This document shows positions 15,340 to 25,107 of a stretch of 28,251 nucleotides of DNA, one piece after another (within the stretch, counting starts at the first letter, position 1; every line of letters starts with the position of its first letter). Where the stretch lies: assembly GCA_050260215.1 (NCBI GenBank), contig JBLNBU010000088.1, positions 1 through 28,251 on the forward strand. Direction: 5' to 3'. Below the pieces are notes generated by a model, which saw only the letters and a program-made list of their open reading frames with translations, was not told the DNA's origin and made no database searches. The DNA is from JBLNBU01 sp050260215 (lineage in GTDB: Bacteria > Pseudomonadota > Alphaproteobacteria > Rhodospirillales > Magnetospirillaceae). The translations under genes and the position numbers were made by a program.

Positions 15340-16557
15340 TCAGCTCAGCTTGTCGATCCGTCTCAGCGCCGGGAATTTCCACGCCCAGATGGCCGCCACC
15401 GCCAGGGTGCCCAGGCCGCCGATGACCACCGCCGGCACCGTGCCCAGCCAGGCGGCGGTGACGCCCGATTCGAACTCGCCCAGCTCGTTGGACGCGCCGA
15501 TGAACACCAGGTTGACGGCGCTGACCCGGCCGCGCATGGCGTCGGGGGTTTCGATCTGCACCAGGGTTTGGCGCACCACCACGCTGATCATGTCGGCCGC
15601 ACCCAGCACCACCAGGGCGGCCAGCGACAGCGGGAACCAGGTCGACACCCCGAAGGCGATGGTGGCCAGGCCGAAGATGGCCACCGCGATGAACAGCGTA
15701 TGGCCGGCGCGGCGCTGCAGCGGATGGTGGGCCAGCCACACCGCCATGGCGGCCGCGCCCACCGCGGGTGCGCTGCGCAACAGGCCCAACCCCAGCGGGC
15801 CGGTGTGCAGGATGTCGCCGGCATAGATGGGCAACAGCGCGGTGGCGCCGCCCAGCAGCACCGCGAACAGGTCGAGCGAGATGGCGCCCAGGATGTCCTT
15901 GCGGCGCCAGACGAAGCGCACGCCTTCCAGCAGCCCGTCCAGACCCTTGGGCCGGTCGGATACCACCGCCAGGCGGGCCTTCAGGCGGGCCACCATCAGC
16001 ATGGAGGCGGCCAGCAGCGCCGCGGCGACGCCGTAAACCACCGCCGCGCCCGCCGCATAGAGCAGGCCGCCCAGCGCCGGGCCGGCGATCACCGCGCTCT
16101 GCCAGGCGGTCGAGTTGATGGCCACGGCGCGCGGAAACAGCTCGGGCCCGACCAAGAGCGGCACCAGCGACTGGCTGGCCGGGGCGATGAACGCCCGGGC
16201 CGAGCCCATCACCACCAGAATCGCATAGATGCCGGCCACCGGCGGAGCGGGCTCGAGGGCAAACGCCAGCAGGCCCAGCGCGGCCACTACCTCGACCGCC
16301 ATGGCCACCTGCAGGATGCGGCGGCGGTCGAAGCGGTCGGCGGTTTGGCCGCCGGGCAGGGTCAGCAGGAACGCCGGCGCGAACTGGGCCAGGCCGACGA
16401 AGCCCAGCGCCAGCGCGTCGCCGGTCAGGGCATAGACCTGCCAGCCCACCGCCACTCCCAGCATCATCAGCGCCACCGACGACAGGAAGCGGGCCGCCAC
16501 GTACAGGCGGAACTCGCGGTGGCGCAGGACGGCGAAGCCGGTCGGGGCCGTGGTCAT
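15340..16557 (-). CDS. MFS exporter, EntS-like (MFS_3)
   Basis: A 405-residue 12-helix major facilitator transporter of the enterobactin-exporter-like branch. Seen are the N-terminal LRHREFRLYVAARFLSS, the loop 2-3 signature GLAQFAPAFLLTLPGGQTADRFDRRRIL, a central cytoplasmic loop with RPKGLDGLLEGVRFVWRRK, and VRQTLVQIETPDAMRGRVSAVN before the last helices, typical of EntS and related efflux proteins. Substrate unknown; no siderophore genes are nearby, so a general efflux role is equally possible. The ATG at 16557 has GGAGG five bases upstream, which favours it over the GTG at 16584. Divergent from the mutase gene. Confidence 0.9.
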   Translation of the reverse strand: MTTAPTGFAVLRHREFRLYVAARFLSSVALMMLGVAVGWQVYALTGDALALGFVGLAQFAPAFLLTLPGGQTADRFDRRRILQVAMAVEVVAALGLLAFALEPAPPVAGIYAILVVMGSARAFIAPASQSLVPLLVGPELFPRAVAINSTAWQSAVIAGPALGGLLYAAGAAVVYGVAAALLAASMLMVARLKARLAVVSDRPKGLDGLLEGVRFVWRRKDILGAISLDLFAVLLGGATALLPIYAGDILHTGPLGLGLLRSAPAVGAAAMAVWLAHHPLQRRAGHTLFIAVAIFGLATIAFGVSTWFPLSLAALVVLGAADMISVVVRQTLVQIETPDAMRGRVSAVNLVFIGASNELGEFESGVTAAWLGTVPAVVIGGLGTLAVAAIWAWKFPALRRIDKLS

Positions 16558-16615
16558 GGATCCTCCGGGGGAAACGAGGCTCACACCTTAAATGGGGGCG
16601 CCGTCGTCGTCGACC

Positions 16616-16645
16616 GTGACGTACCTGCCCGCGGGTGGCTATACT
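16616..16645 (+). promoter_or_regulatory. Candidate promoter of methylmalonyl-CoA mutase
   Basis: GTGACG (16616-16621) and a near-consensus TATACT (16640-16645) are 18 bases apart, ending 37 bases before the ATG. AAGGA lies about 8 bases upstream of the start. Confidence 0.5.
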
Positions 16646-16682
16646 CCCGCCCGCTCGGGTCGTCTCAGCGAAGGACTTTCCC

Positions 16683-18824
<2,142 letters not shown>

Positions 18825-18833
18825 CCCTTCGTC

Positions 18834-18884
18834 ATGGCCGGGCTCGAACCGGCCATCCACGGCCCCCCGGGTCGAGCCCGGGGG
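18834..18884. repeat. Composite of two REP-like palindromes between mutase and priA
   Basis: Two perfect hairpins lie back to back. The first is ATGGCCGG (18834-18841) / CCGGCCAT (18849-18856) with a 7-base loop. The second is CCCCCGGG (18864-18871) / CCCGGGGG (18877-18884) with loop TCGAG, followed by TGACG. The second shares its plan with 6788-6810. The first resembles the GTCATGGCCGGGCT-type interspersed palindromes I know from many alphaproteobacteria. They fill the gap between the convergent genes and may also stop transcription. Confidence 0.75.
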
Positions 18885-18900
18885 TGACGGCTCAATCCGT

Positions 18901-21102
18901 TCACAAGAAGCTGTAGGGATCCACGTCGACCTGGACGCGGACGCCGCCGGGCGGGTGGACCTTGGCCAGCCAGTCCTTCAGCAGGGTCTGCATGGCAACC
19001 TGGCGGCCGGCCTTGACCAGGAAGCGGCGGCGGTGGCGGCCGCGCAGCAGGGCCAGCGGCGCCGGCGCCGGGCCCAGCACCTCGACCCCGGACCCGTGGG
19101 GGGCGGCACGCGCCAGCGCGCGGGTGAAGTCGTCGAGCGCAGCCGGGTCGGGGCCCGACACCACCAGTGCCGCCAGCCGGCCGAAGGGCGGCATGACGGC
19201 GTCGCGGCGGGCCTCGGCCTCGCTGGCGATGAAGGCGTCGCGGTCGCCCGAGACCAGGGCGCGGATCACCGGATGATCGGGTTCATAGGTCTGCAGCAGC
19301 ACCCGGCCCGGTCGCTCGGCGCGCCCGGCGCGGCCGGCCACCTGGCTGAGCAGCTGGTGGGTGCGCTCGGCGGCGCGCAGGTCGCCGCCGGCCAGGCCCA
19401 GGTCTGCGTCGACCACGCCCACCAGGGTCAGCATGGGAAAGTGATAGCCCTTGGCGACGATCTGGGTGCCGACCAGCAGGTCGACCTCGTGGTCGGCGAT
19501 CTGGCGGACGAACTCGGCAGCCGCGTGCGGCCCGGCGATGGTGTCCGAGGCCATCACCGCCAGCCGGGCGCCGGGAAAGCGGTGGGCGGCCTCCTCGGCG
19601 ATGCGCTCGACGCCTGGGCCGCAGGCGGCGAAGCTGTCCTCGGCCTCGCATTGGGGGCATTTGCTCGGCGGGCGGATGAAGTGGCCGCAGTGGTGGCAGA
19701 CCAGCCGGCCGGCCAGCCGGTGCTCGACCAGCCAGGCGGTGCAGTGGGGGCACTGCAGCCGGTGCCCGCATCCGCGGCACAGGGTCAGCGGCGCATAGCC
19801 CCGGCGGTTGAGGTAGAGCATGGCCTGCTCGTTCCGCGCCAGGGTCTCCTCGACCGCGGCGACCAGCAGCGGCGACAGCCAGAACCCGCGCGGCGGCGGA
19901 TGGCGGCGCATGTCGACCACCGAGATCGCCGGCATGGACGCTCCGGCATGGCGGTCGGGCAGGTGCAGGCGCTGGTAGCGGCCGGCCTGGACGTTGGCCA
20001 GGCTTTCCAGCGACGGCGTCGCCGAGGCCAGCACTGCCGGGATGCCGCCCAGCCGGGCACGGACCACCGCCATGTCGCGGGCGTGGTAGGTGACGTGGTC
20101 CTCCTGCTTGAAGGCGGCCTCGTGCTCCTCGTCGACGACGATCAGGCCGAGATCGGCAAACGGCAGGAACAGGGCCGAGCGGGCGCCGACCACCACGCGG
20201 GCCTCGCCGCCGGCCACTGCCCGCCAGGTGTCCCGGCGCCGGCCGTCGGCCAGTTCGGAGTGCCACTGGGCCGGTTCCACCCCGAATCGGGCGGCGAAGC
20301 GACCCAGCCACTGGGCCGACAGCGCGATCTCGGGCAGCAGCACCAGCACCTGGCGGCCGGCGCGCAAGGCTGCGGCGACGGCCTCGAAATAGACTTCGGT
20401 CTTGCCCGAGCCGGTGACGCCGTCGATCAGGTGGACGGAAAAGCCGCCCCCCACCGCCGCCGCCAAGGCGTCGGCCGCCGACTGCTGGTCGGGCGACAGC
20501 GACGGGCCGGGGCGGTCGGCGTCGGGGGCGGCGAACACCGGCGGCGGGCGCACCTCAAGCATCTCAAGCGCCCCGGCGGCGACCAGTCCCTTGACCACCG
20601 CCGGGCCGACGCCGGCCTCGCGCGCCAGGTCGCCGGGCGACAGGGGCGGCAGCTCGGCGGCCAGCGCCAGCACCCGCCGGCGCGCCTCGGTCAGCTTGAG
20701 CTCGGGCGTCTGCGCGACCGGGCGGCAGGCGAGCAGCGGTTTGGGCGGCTCAAGCGCTGCCGGCACGCTCATGGCCATCTTCAGCACGGCGCCGGGCGGC
20801 GCCATGGTATAGCCCGCCACCCAGTCGACGAACTTGCGCGTCACTTCGGGCAGCGGGGCGGCGGGCAGGACCCGGCCGGTGACCTTCAGGCGGGCGTCGG
20901 CGACGTCGCCCCTGGCCTCGCCCCATACCACGCCGATCACCTCGCGCCGGCCCAGCGGCACGGCGACGAACGAGCCGGTCTCGACCGGGTCGGCGCCGAC
21001 CCGGTAGTCGTACGCACCCGCCAGCGGCAGGGGCAGAAGGACGGAGATGCGGGCCCCGGGCGGGAAAAGCTGGCGCCCGGGCGCGAGGGAGGCTACAAGC
21101 AT
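18901..21102 (-). CDS. priA: Primosomal replication restart helicase PriA
   Basis: A 3'-5' superfamily 2 helicase that reloads the replisome at stalled forks and recombination intermediates. The 733 residues start with the 3'-DNA-end binding domain (ARISVLLPLPLAGAYDYRV, about 17-100). The helicase core has Walker A GVTGSGKT (228-235), DEEH (324-327), SATPS (360-364) and motif VI QVAGRAGRAERPG. The inserted zinc module is complete: Cys442/445, 451/454, 469/472 and 482/485. The ATG at 21102 lacks an obvious strong ribosome site. The 54-base gap to the divergent DUF484 gene must hold promoters for both. Confidence 0.97.
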   Translation of the reverse strand: MLVASLAPGRQLFPPGARISVLLPLPLAGAYDYRVGADPVETGSFVAVPLGRREVIGVVWGEARGDVADARLKVTGRVLPAAPLPEVTRKFVDWVAGYTMAPPGAVLKMAMSVPAALEPPKPLLACRPVAQTPELKLTEARRRVLALAAELPPLSPGDLAREAGVGPAVVKGLVAAGALEMLEVRPPPVFAAPDADRPGPSLSPDQQSAADALAAAVGGGFSVHLIDGVTGSGKTEVYFEAVAAALRAGRQVLVLLPEIALSAQWLGRFAARFGVEPAQWHSELADGRRRDTWRAVAGGEARVVVGARSALFLPFADLGLIVVDEEHEAAFKQEDHVTYHARDMAVVRARLGGIPAVLASATPSLESLANVQAGRYQRLHLPDRHAGASMPAISVVDMRRHPPPRGFWLSPLLVAAVEETLARNEQAMLYLNRRGYAPLTLCRGCGHRLQCPHCTAWLVEHRLAGRLVCHHCGHFIRPPSKCPQCEAEDSFAACGPGVERIAEEAAHRFPGARLAVMASDTIAGPHAAAEFVRQIADHEVDLLVGTQIVAKGYHFPMLTLVGVVDADLGLAGGDLRAAERTHQLLSQVAGRAGRAERPGRVLLQTYEPDHPVIRALVSGDRDAFIASEAEARRDAVMPPFGRLAALVVSGPDPAALDDFTRALARAAPHGSGVEVLGPAPAPLALLRGRHRRRFLVKAGRQVAMQTLLKDWLAKVHPPGGVRVQVDVDPYSFL

Positions 21103-21156
21103 GGCAGAACTCTAGCCCGCCGAACGCCGGGCGCAAACAGGCGAAAGGACGCGAGG

Positions 21157-21870
21157 ATGGTGCGCAAGCGCGACGACGCCGCGCTGGTTTCCGGACACGT
21201 CGACGAGGCGCAGGTCGCCGCGTACCTGCGCGCCCATCCCGATTTCCTGGTCCGCCATCCCGAACTGCTGCTGGCCCTGTCGCCGCCGTCGCGCTGGACC
21301 GAGGAGGACGGCGTCGTCGACATGCAGGTGTTCATGATCGACCGCCTGCGCGACGAGGTCGACCGCGTGCGCGGCGCCGCCGAGCACCTGGTCCACACCA
21401 GCCGTTCCAATATGTCGACCCAGACCCGCACCCACAAGGCGGTGCTGGCCATCCTGTCGGCCGAGGGCATGGGCCAGCTGGCCCAGGCGGTCGCCGACGA
21501 CCTGCCCGCGCTGCTCGACGTCGACGTCGCTACCTTGTGCTTCGAACTGCCCGGCCAGCCGATCCCCGAGATGGTGGTGCCCGGCGTGCTGGGCCTGCCC
21601 AAGGGCAGTGTCGAGAAGTTCATGGGCGGCCTGGACCGTGACTGCGCGCTCAACGAGGAGATGCCGGGCGACCCGCTGCTGTTCGGCGACGGATCGGGCC
21701 TGGTGCTGTCCTCGGCCATCGTGCGCCTGTCGCCGGGCGGGCGTTCCCCCGACGGGGTGATGGCGCTGGGTTCGCGCCACGGCCGCACCTTCCACGCCGG
21801 CCAGGCCACCGAGCTGGTCACCTTCCTCGCCCGCGTCGTCGAAACCTGCGTGCGGCGCTGGGTGGGGTAG
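21157..21870 (+). CDS. DUF484 family protein
   Basis: A 237-residue GAF-like protein of unknown function. The N-terminal VAAYLRAHPDFLVRHPELLLAL (about 20-41) is the DUF484 hallmark. A helical segment (MIDRLRDEVDRVRGAAEHLVHTSR) follows, then a GAF-like domain with DVDVATLCFE and SSAIVRLSPGG...GVMALGSRH. The ATG at 21157 has AAAGGA about 7 bases upstream. It precedes xerC by 5 bases; the same DUF484-xerC pairing occurs in gammaproteobacteria (yigA-xerC in E. coli), so a link to recombination or cell division is suspected but not shown. First gene of the long plus-strand run. Confidence 0.9.
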   Translation: MVRKRDDAALVSGHVDEAQVAAYLRAHPDFLVRHPELLLALSPPSRWTEEDGVVDMQVFMIDRLRDEVDRVRGAAEHLVHTSRSNMSTQTRTHKAVLAILSAEGMGQLAQAVADDLPALLDVDVATLCFELPGQPIPEMVVPGVLGLPKGSVEKFMGGLDRDCALNEEMPGDPLLFGDGSGLVLSSAIVRLSPGGRSPDGVMALGSRHGRTFHAGQATELVTFLARVVETCVRRWVG

Positions 21871-21875
21871 GGCAA

Positions 21876-22829
21876 ATGCCCGCCGCGCCCATCGCCTTTG
21901 CCGCTGCCGCCGACCTGGCCGCCGCGGTCGAGGCGTGGCGGGCATGGCTGGCGGGCGAGAAGCGGGCCAGCCAGCATACGCTGGACGGCTATTGCCGCGA
22001 CCTGGCCGCCTTCCTGTCCTTCCTGGCCGACCATCTGGGCGGCGAGCCCGACCTGGGCGCGCTCGGCCGTCTGGAGCCCGCCGATTTCCGCGCCTGGCTG
22101 GCCCGGCGCTCGGGCGAGGGACTGGCGCGCTCGTCGCTGGCGCGGGCCATGTCGACGCTGCGCGGCTTCTTCGGCTTCCTCGACCGTCGCGGGCTGGTGC
22201 ACAACGCCGCCATCGGCGCGGTTCGGGCTCCCCGGCCGCCGCGCTCGCTGCCCAAGCCGCTTGCCGCCGACGAGGCGCTGGAAGCCCTGGCCACCGCCGG
22301 CGAACTGCACGACGAGCCCTGGCTGGCCGCCCGCGACGTCGCCCTGTTCACCATGCTGTACGGCTGCGGCCTGCGCCTGGGCGAGGCGTTGGCGCTGGAA
22401 CGGCGCGACGCGCCGCGCGGCGACACCATGGTGATCACCGGCAAGCGGCGCAAGCAGCGGGTGGTGCCGGTGCTGCCCGTGGTGCGCGAGGCGGTGGGCG
22501 AGTACCTGCGCCAGTGCCCCTATCCCCCCGGTGCCGACCGGCCGCTGTTCGTCGGCGCCCGCGGGGGGCGGCTCAATCCCGGGGTGGTGCAGCGGCAGAT
22601 GCGCCGGCTGCGCGTGTTGATGGGCCTGCCCGACAGCGCCACTCCGCACGCGCTGCGCCATTCCTTCGCCACCCACCTTTTGGCCGGCGGCGGCGACCTG
22701 CGCACCATCCAGGAACTGCTGGGCCACGCTTCGCTCAGCACCACCCAGCGCTACACCGAGGTCGATGCCGCCCGCCTGACTGCCGAGCACGCCAAGGCCC
22801 ATCCGCGGGCGCGCACCCGCAGCCCATGA
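21876..22829 (+). CDS. xerC: Tyrosine recombinase XerC
   Basis: Site-specific recombinase that, with XerD, resolves chromosome dimers at dif. All catalytic residues are present in the 317-residue protein: Arg167 (GCGLRLGEA), Lys190 (TGKRRKQRVVPV), His258 and Arg261 (HALRHSFATHLL), His284 (LGHASLSTTQRY) and the nucleophile Tyr293. The N-terminal SAM-like core-binding domain is at about 15-110. Its context after DUF484 and away from any integrase-type neighbours marks it as housekeeping XerC rather than a phage integrase. No dif-like site was seen in the window. The start is 5 bases after the DUF484 stop. Confidence 0.95.
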   Translation: MPAAPIAFAAAADLAAAVEAWRAWLAGEKRASQHTLDGYCRDLAAFLSFLADHLGGEPDLGALGRLEPADFRAWLARRSGEGLARSSLARAMSTLRGFFGFLDRRGLVHNAAIGAVRAPRPPRSLPKPLAADEALEALATAGELHDEPWLAARDVALFTMLYGCGLRLGEALALERRDAPRGDTMVITGKRRKQRVVPVLPVVREAVGEYLRQCPYPPGADRPLFVGARGGRLNPGVVQRQMRRLRVLMGLPDSATPHALRHSFATHLLAGGGDLRTIQELLGHASLSTTQRYTEVDAARLTAEHAKAHPRARTRSP

Positions 22830-22878
22830 CCATATGGGGATTTGCCTCCTTTGGCGGGGCAAGATAAACAAGCGGGGC

Positions 22879-23349
22879 ATGACCGCCACCCTGTCCATAC
22901 CCCTGGCCGACGAGGCCGCCACCATCCGTCTGGGCCAGCGCCTGGCCGGGCTGGTGCGCACGGGCGACGTGCTTGCCCTGTCGGGCGGGCTGGGGGCGGG
23001 CAAGACCACGCTGGCGCGTGCCCTGATCCGGGCGCTGACCGACCCCGACGAGGAAGTGCCCAGCCCCACCTTCACCCTGGTCCAGGGCTATGATGCCGAG
23101 GCGGGGCCGGTGTGGCATTTCGACCTTTACCGCCTGGACCGTCCCGACGACGCGGTGGAACTGGGCCTCGACGACGCGCTGGCCGACGGCATCACCCTGA
23201 TCGAATGGCCCGAGCGCCTGGGGCCGCTGCTGCCGCGCCGGCGCCTGGACCTGCGGCTTGCGGTCGCCCCCACCGGCCGCGTGGCCGACCTCATCGATGC
23301 CGGCGGCGCCTGGGCCGACCGGCTGGCCTGCCTGACGGAGACATCATGA
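22879..23349 (+). CDS. tsaE: tRNA t6A37 synthesis ATPase TsaE
   Basis: P-loop ATPase that drives the TsaB-TsaD-TsaE complex making threonylcarbamoyl-adenosine 37 in ANN-decoding tRNAs. The 156 residues show Walker A GGLGAGKT (36-43), PSPTFTLVQGY, WHFDLYRLDRPDDAVELGLDD and the LIEWPERL motif. The ATG at 22879 (MTATLSIPLADE) gives the usual length; an in-frame ATG at 22834 would add 15 atypical residues (MGICLLWRGKINKRG). Stop and next start overlap (ATGA). The order tsaE-amgK-murU is conserved in many alphaproteobacteria. Confidence 0.95.
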   Translation: MTATLSIPLADEAATIRLGQRLAGLVRTGDVLALSGGLGAGKTTLARALIRALTDPDEEVPSPTFTLVQGYDAEAGPVWHFDLYRLDRPDDAVELGLDDALADGITLIEWPERLGPLLPRRRLDLRLAVAPTGRVADLIDAGGAWADRLACLTETS

Positions 23350-24338
23350 CCGCGCGCGACGGAGCCATCGAAGCCTTCCTCACCCGCTCCGGCTGGGGGT
23401 CGGCCCAGCGTTCGAAGCTGGCCGGCGATGCCAGCTTCCGCCGCTACGATCGCCTGGTGGACGGCGAGCGGCGCGCCGTGCTGATGGACGCGCCGCCGCC
23501 CAAGGAAGACGTGCGCCCCTTCATGCGCATCGCCATGCACCTGCACCGGCTGGGCCTGTCGGCGCCGCAGTTCCTGGCGCTCGACCCCGAGGCCGGGCTG
23601 CTACTGCTGGAAGACCTGGGCGATGACACCTATACCCGCCTGCTGGCGAACGGTGCCGACGAGGAGGCGCTGTATGCCCTGGCGGTCGACGTGCTGGCCG
23701 AGCTGCACGCCAATCCGGATGCCATCCCGCTGGGCCTGCCCGACTACGACGACGAGCGCCTGCTGACCGAGGCCTGCCTGCTGACCGACTGGTACATGCC
23801 GGCGGTGCTGGGCCGCGATACCGCGCCCGACGTCCGCGCCGAATACGTCCGGCTGTGGAAGGCGGTCTTTCCCGTCGCCCGCTCGGTGCCCGACACCCTG
23901 GTGCTGCGCGACTTCCACGTCGACAACTTGATGCTGCTGCCCCGTCCCGGCCTGGCCGCCTGCGGGCTGCTGGACTTCCAGGACGCGGTGGCCGGCCCGC
24001 TGACCTACGACACCATGTCGCTGCTGGAAGACGCGCGCCGCGACATCGACCCCGCCCTGATCGCGCGCATGAAGGACCGCTACCTGGCCAAGCTGCCGGG
24101 GCTGGACCGCGACGCCTTTGCCGCGTCGTGGGCGGTGATGGCGGCCCAGCGCCACGCCAAGGTCATCGGTATCTTCACCCGACTGTGCCGGCGCGACGGC
24201 AAGGCCGGCTACCTGGTCCACGTCCCGCGGGTGTGGCGCCTGTTCGAGGCGGCCGTGGCCCACCCGGCGCTCGCCGCCATCCGCGACTGGGCCGATCTCC
24301 ACATCCCGGCCGAGTGCCGCACGGTGCCGGCGCCATGA
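23346..24338 (+). CDS. amgK: N-acetylmuramate/N-acetylglucosamine kinase AmgK
   Basis: Phosphorylates MurNAc and GlcNAc at the anomeric position in the peptidoglycan recycling route that bypasses de novo UDP-MurNAc synthesis. The 330 residues have the aminoglycoside-phosphotransferase-like kinase fold: GDASFRRYDRL (27-37) as nucleotide loop, LLLLEDLGDDTYTRLL in the hinge, the catalytic LRDFHVDNLMLLP with His191 and Asp193, and LLDFQDAVAGPLTYDTMSLLEDARRDI carrying the metal-binding Asp. It overlaps tsaE upstream and murU downstream by four bases each. The murU neighbour makes AmgK far more likely than antibiotic kinase. Confidence 0.92.
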   Translation: MTARDGAIEAFLTRSGWGSAQRSKLAGDASFRRYDRLVDGERRAVLMDAPPPKEDVRPFMRIAMHLHRLGLSAPQFLALDPEAGLLLLEDLGDDTYTRLLANGADEEALYALAVDVLAELHANPDAIPLGLPDYDDERLLTEACLLTDWYMPAVLGRDTAPDVRAEYVRLWKAVFPVARSVPDTLVLRDFHVDNLMLLPRPGLAACGLLDFQDAVAGPLTYDTMSLLEDARRDIDPALIARMKDRYLAKLPGLDRDAFAASWAVMAAQRHAKVIGIFTRLCRRDGKAGYLVHVPRVWRLFEAAVAHPALAAIRDWADLHIPAECRTVPAP

Positions 24339-25051
24339 CCGGCCCCATCGCCCACGCCATGGTGCTGGCGGCGGGCCTGGGCCTGCGCATGCGGCCGATC
24401 ACCCTGTCGACCCCGAAGCCCATGGTGACGGTGGCGGGCCGCACCATGCTGGACCGGGCGCTCGACCACCTGGCCGCCGCCGGGGTGGCCGAGGTGGTGG
24501 TCAACACCCACTGGCTGGCCGAGCGCATCCGCGCGCATCTTGCGGGGCGGCCGGGCATCATGCTCAGCCACGAGGACGAACTGCTGGAGACCGGCGGCGG
24601 CGTCGCCAAGGCCTTGCCGCTGCTGGGCGCCCGGCCCTTCTACGTGGTCAACAGCGACATCGTGTGGACCGACGGCGCCCACCCGGCGCTGGACCGCCTG
24701 GCCGAGGCCTGGGACGGGGACCGCATGGACGCGCTGCTGCTGCTGCAGCCGACCGCCACCGCGGTGGGCTACGAGGGCAAGGGGGACTTCTTCCTGGACC
24801 CCAACGGGGTGCCGCGACGGCGCAGGGAGCCGCAGGTGGCGCCCTATCTGTTCGCCGGAGTGCAGATCCTCCACCCGCGATTGTTCGAGGGCGCGCCGTC
24901 GGGTAAGTTCTCCTTGAACGTGCTGTACGACCGCGCTCTCGAAGACGGCCGACTGTTCGGCCTGGTCCACGACGGCCGCTGGTTCCACGTGGGCACGCCC
25001 GATGCCCTGCCCGAGGTCGAGGCGCTGCTGAAGGACAGCGAGGGGGCATAG
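24335..25051 (+). CDS. murU: N-acetylmuramate alpha-1-phosphate uridylyltransferase MurU
   Basis: Nucleotidyltransferase that joins MurNAc-1-phosphate to UTP, giving UDP-MurNAc, the step after AmgK. The 238 residues start with the NTP-transferase signature MVLAAGLGLRMRPITLSTPKPMVTVAG (9-35); the metal-binding VVNSDIVW follows near residue 105, then GYEGKGDFFLD and the C-terminal WFHVGTPDAL. It is shorter than glucose-1-phosphate transferases, as MurU is. Coupled to amgK through an ATGA overlap. A hairpin lies between its stop and addB. Confidence 0.92.
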   Translation: MTGPIAHAMVLAAGLGLRMRPITLSTPKPMVTVAGRTMLDRALDHLAAAGVAEVVVNTHWLAERIRAHLAGRPGIMLSHEDELLETGGGVAKALPLLGARPFYVVNSDIVWTDGAHPALDRLAEAWDGDRMDALLLLQPTATAVGYEGKGDFFLDPNGVPRRRREPQVAPYLFAGVQILHPRLFEGAPSGKFSLNVLYDRALEDGRLFGLVHDGRWFHVGTPDALPEVEALLKDSEGA

Positions 25052-25058
25052 CATGGTT

Positions 25059-25080
25059 TCCCTCTCCCGCCGGGGAGGGA
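25059..25080. repeat. Intercistronic hairpin between murU and addB
   Basis: TCCCTCTCC (25059-25067) pairs with GGGGAGGGA (25072-25080), 9 bp with one G-U pair and a CGCC loop. It looks like a dispersed GC-rich palindrome. Within a plus-strand operon it could stabilise or attenuate the transcript. Confidence 0.55.
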
Positions 25081-25107
25081 GCTTGAGCAGGGGGGACTGT
25101 ATCTGAC

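Noticed and set aside
21876..22829. Phage or integron integrase
   Set aside because: The DUF484 neighbour, full core motifs and lack of attachment sites or cargo mark it as housekeeping XerC.
22842..22870. Promoter before tsaE (TTGCCT, 17 bases, TAAACA)
   Set aside because: The -10 matches consensus at only three positions and the gene lies within a co-directional run.
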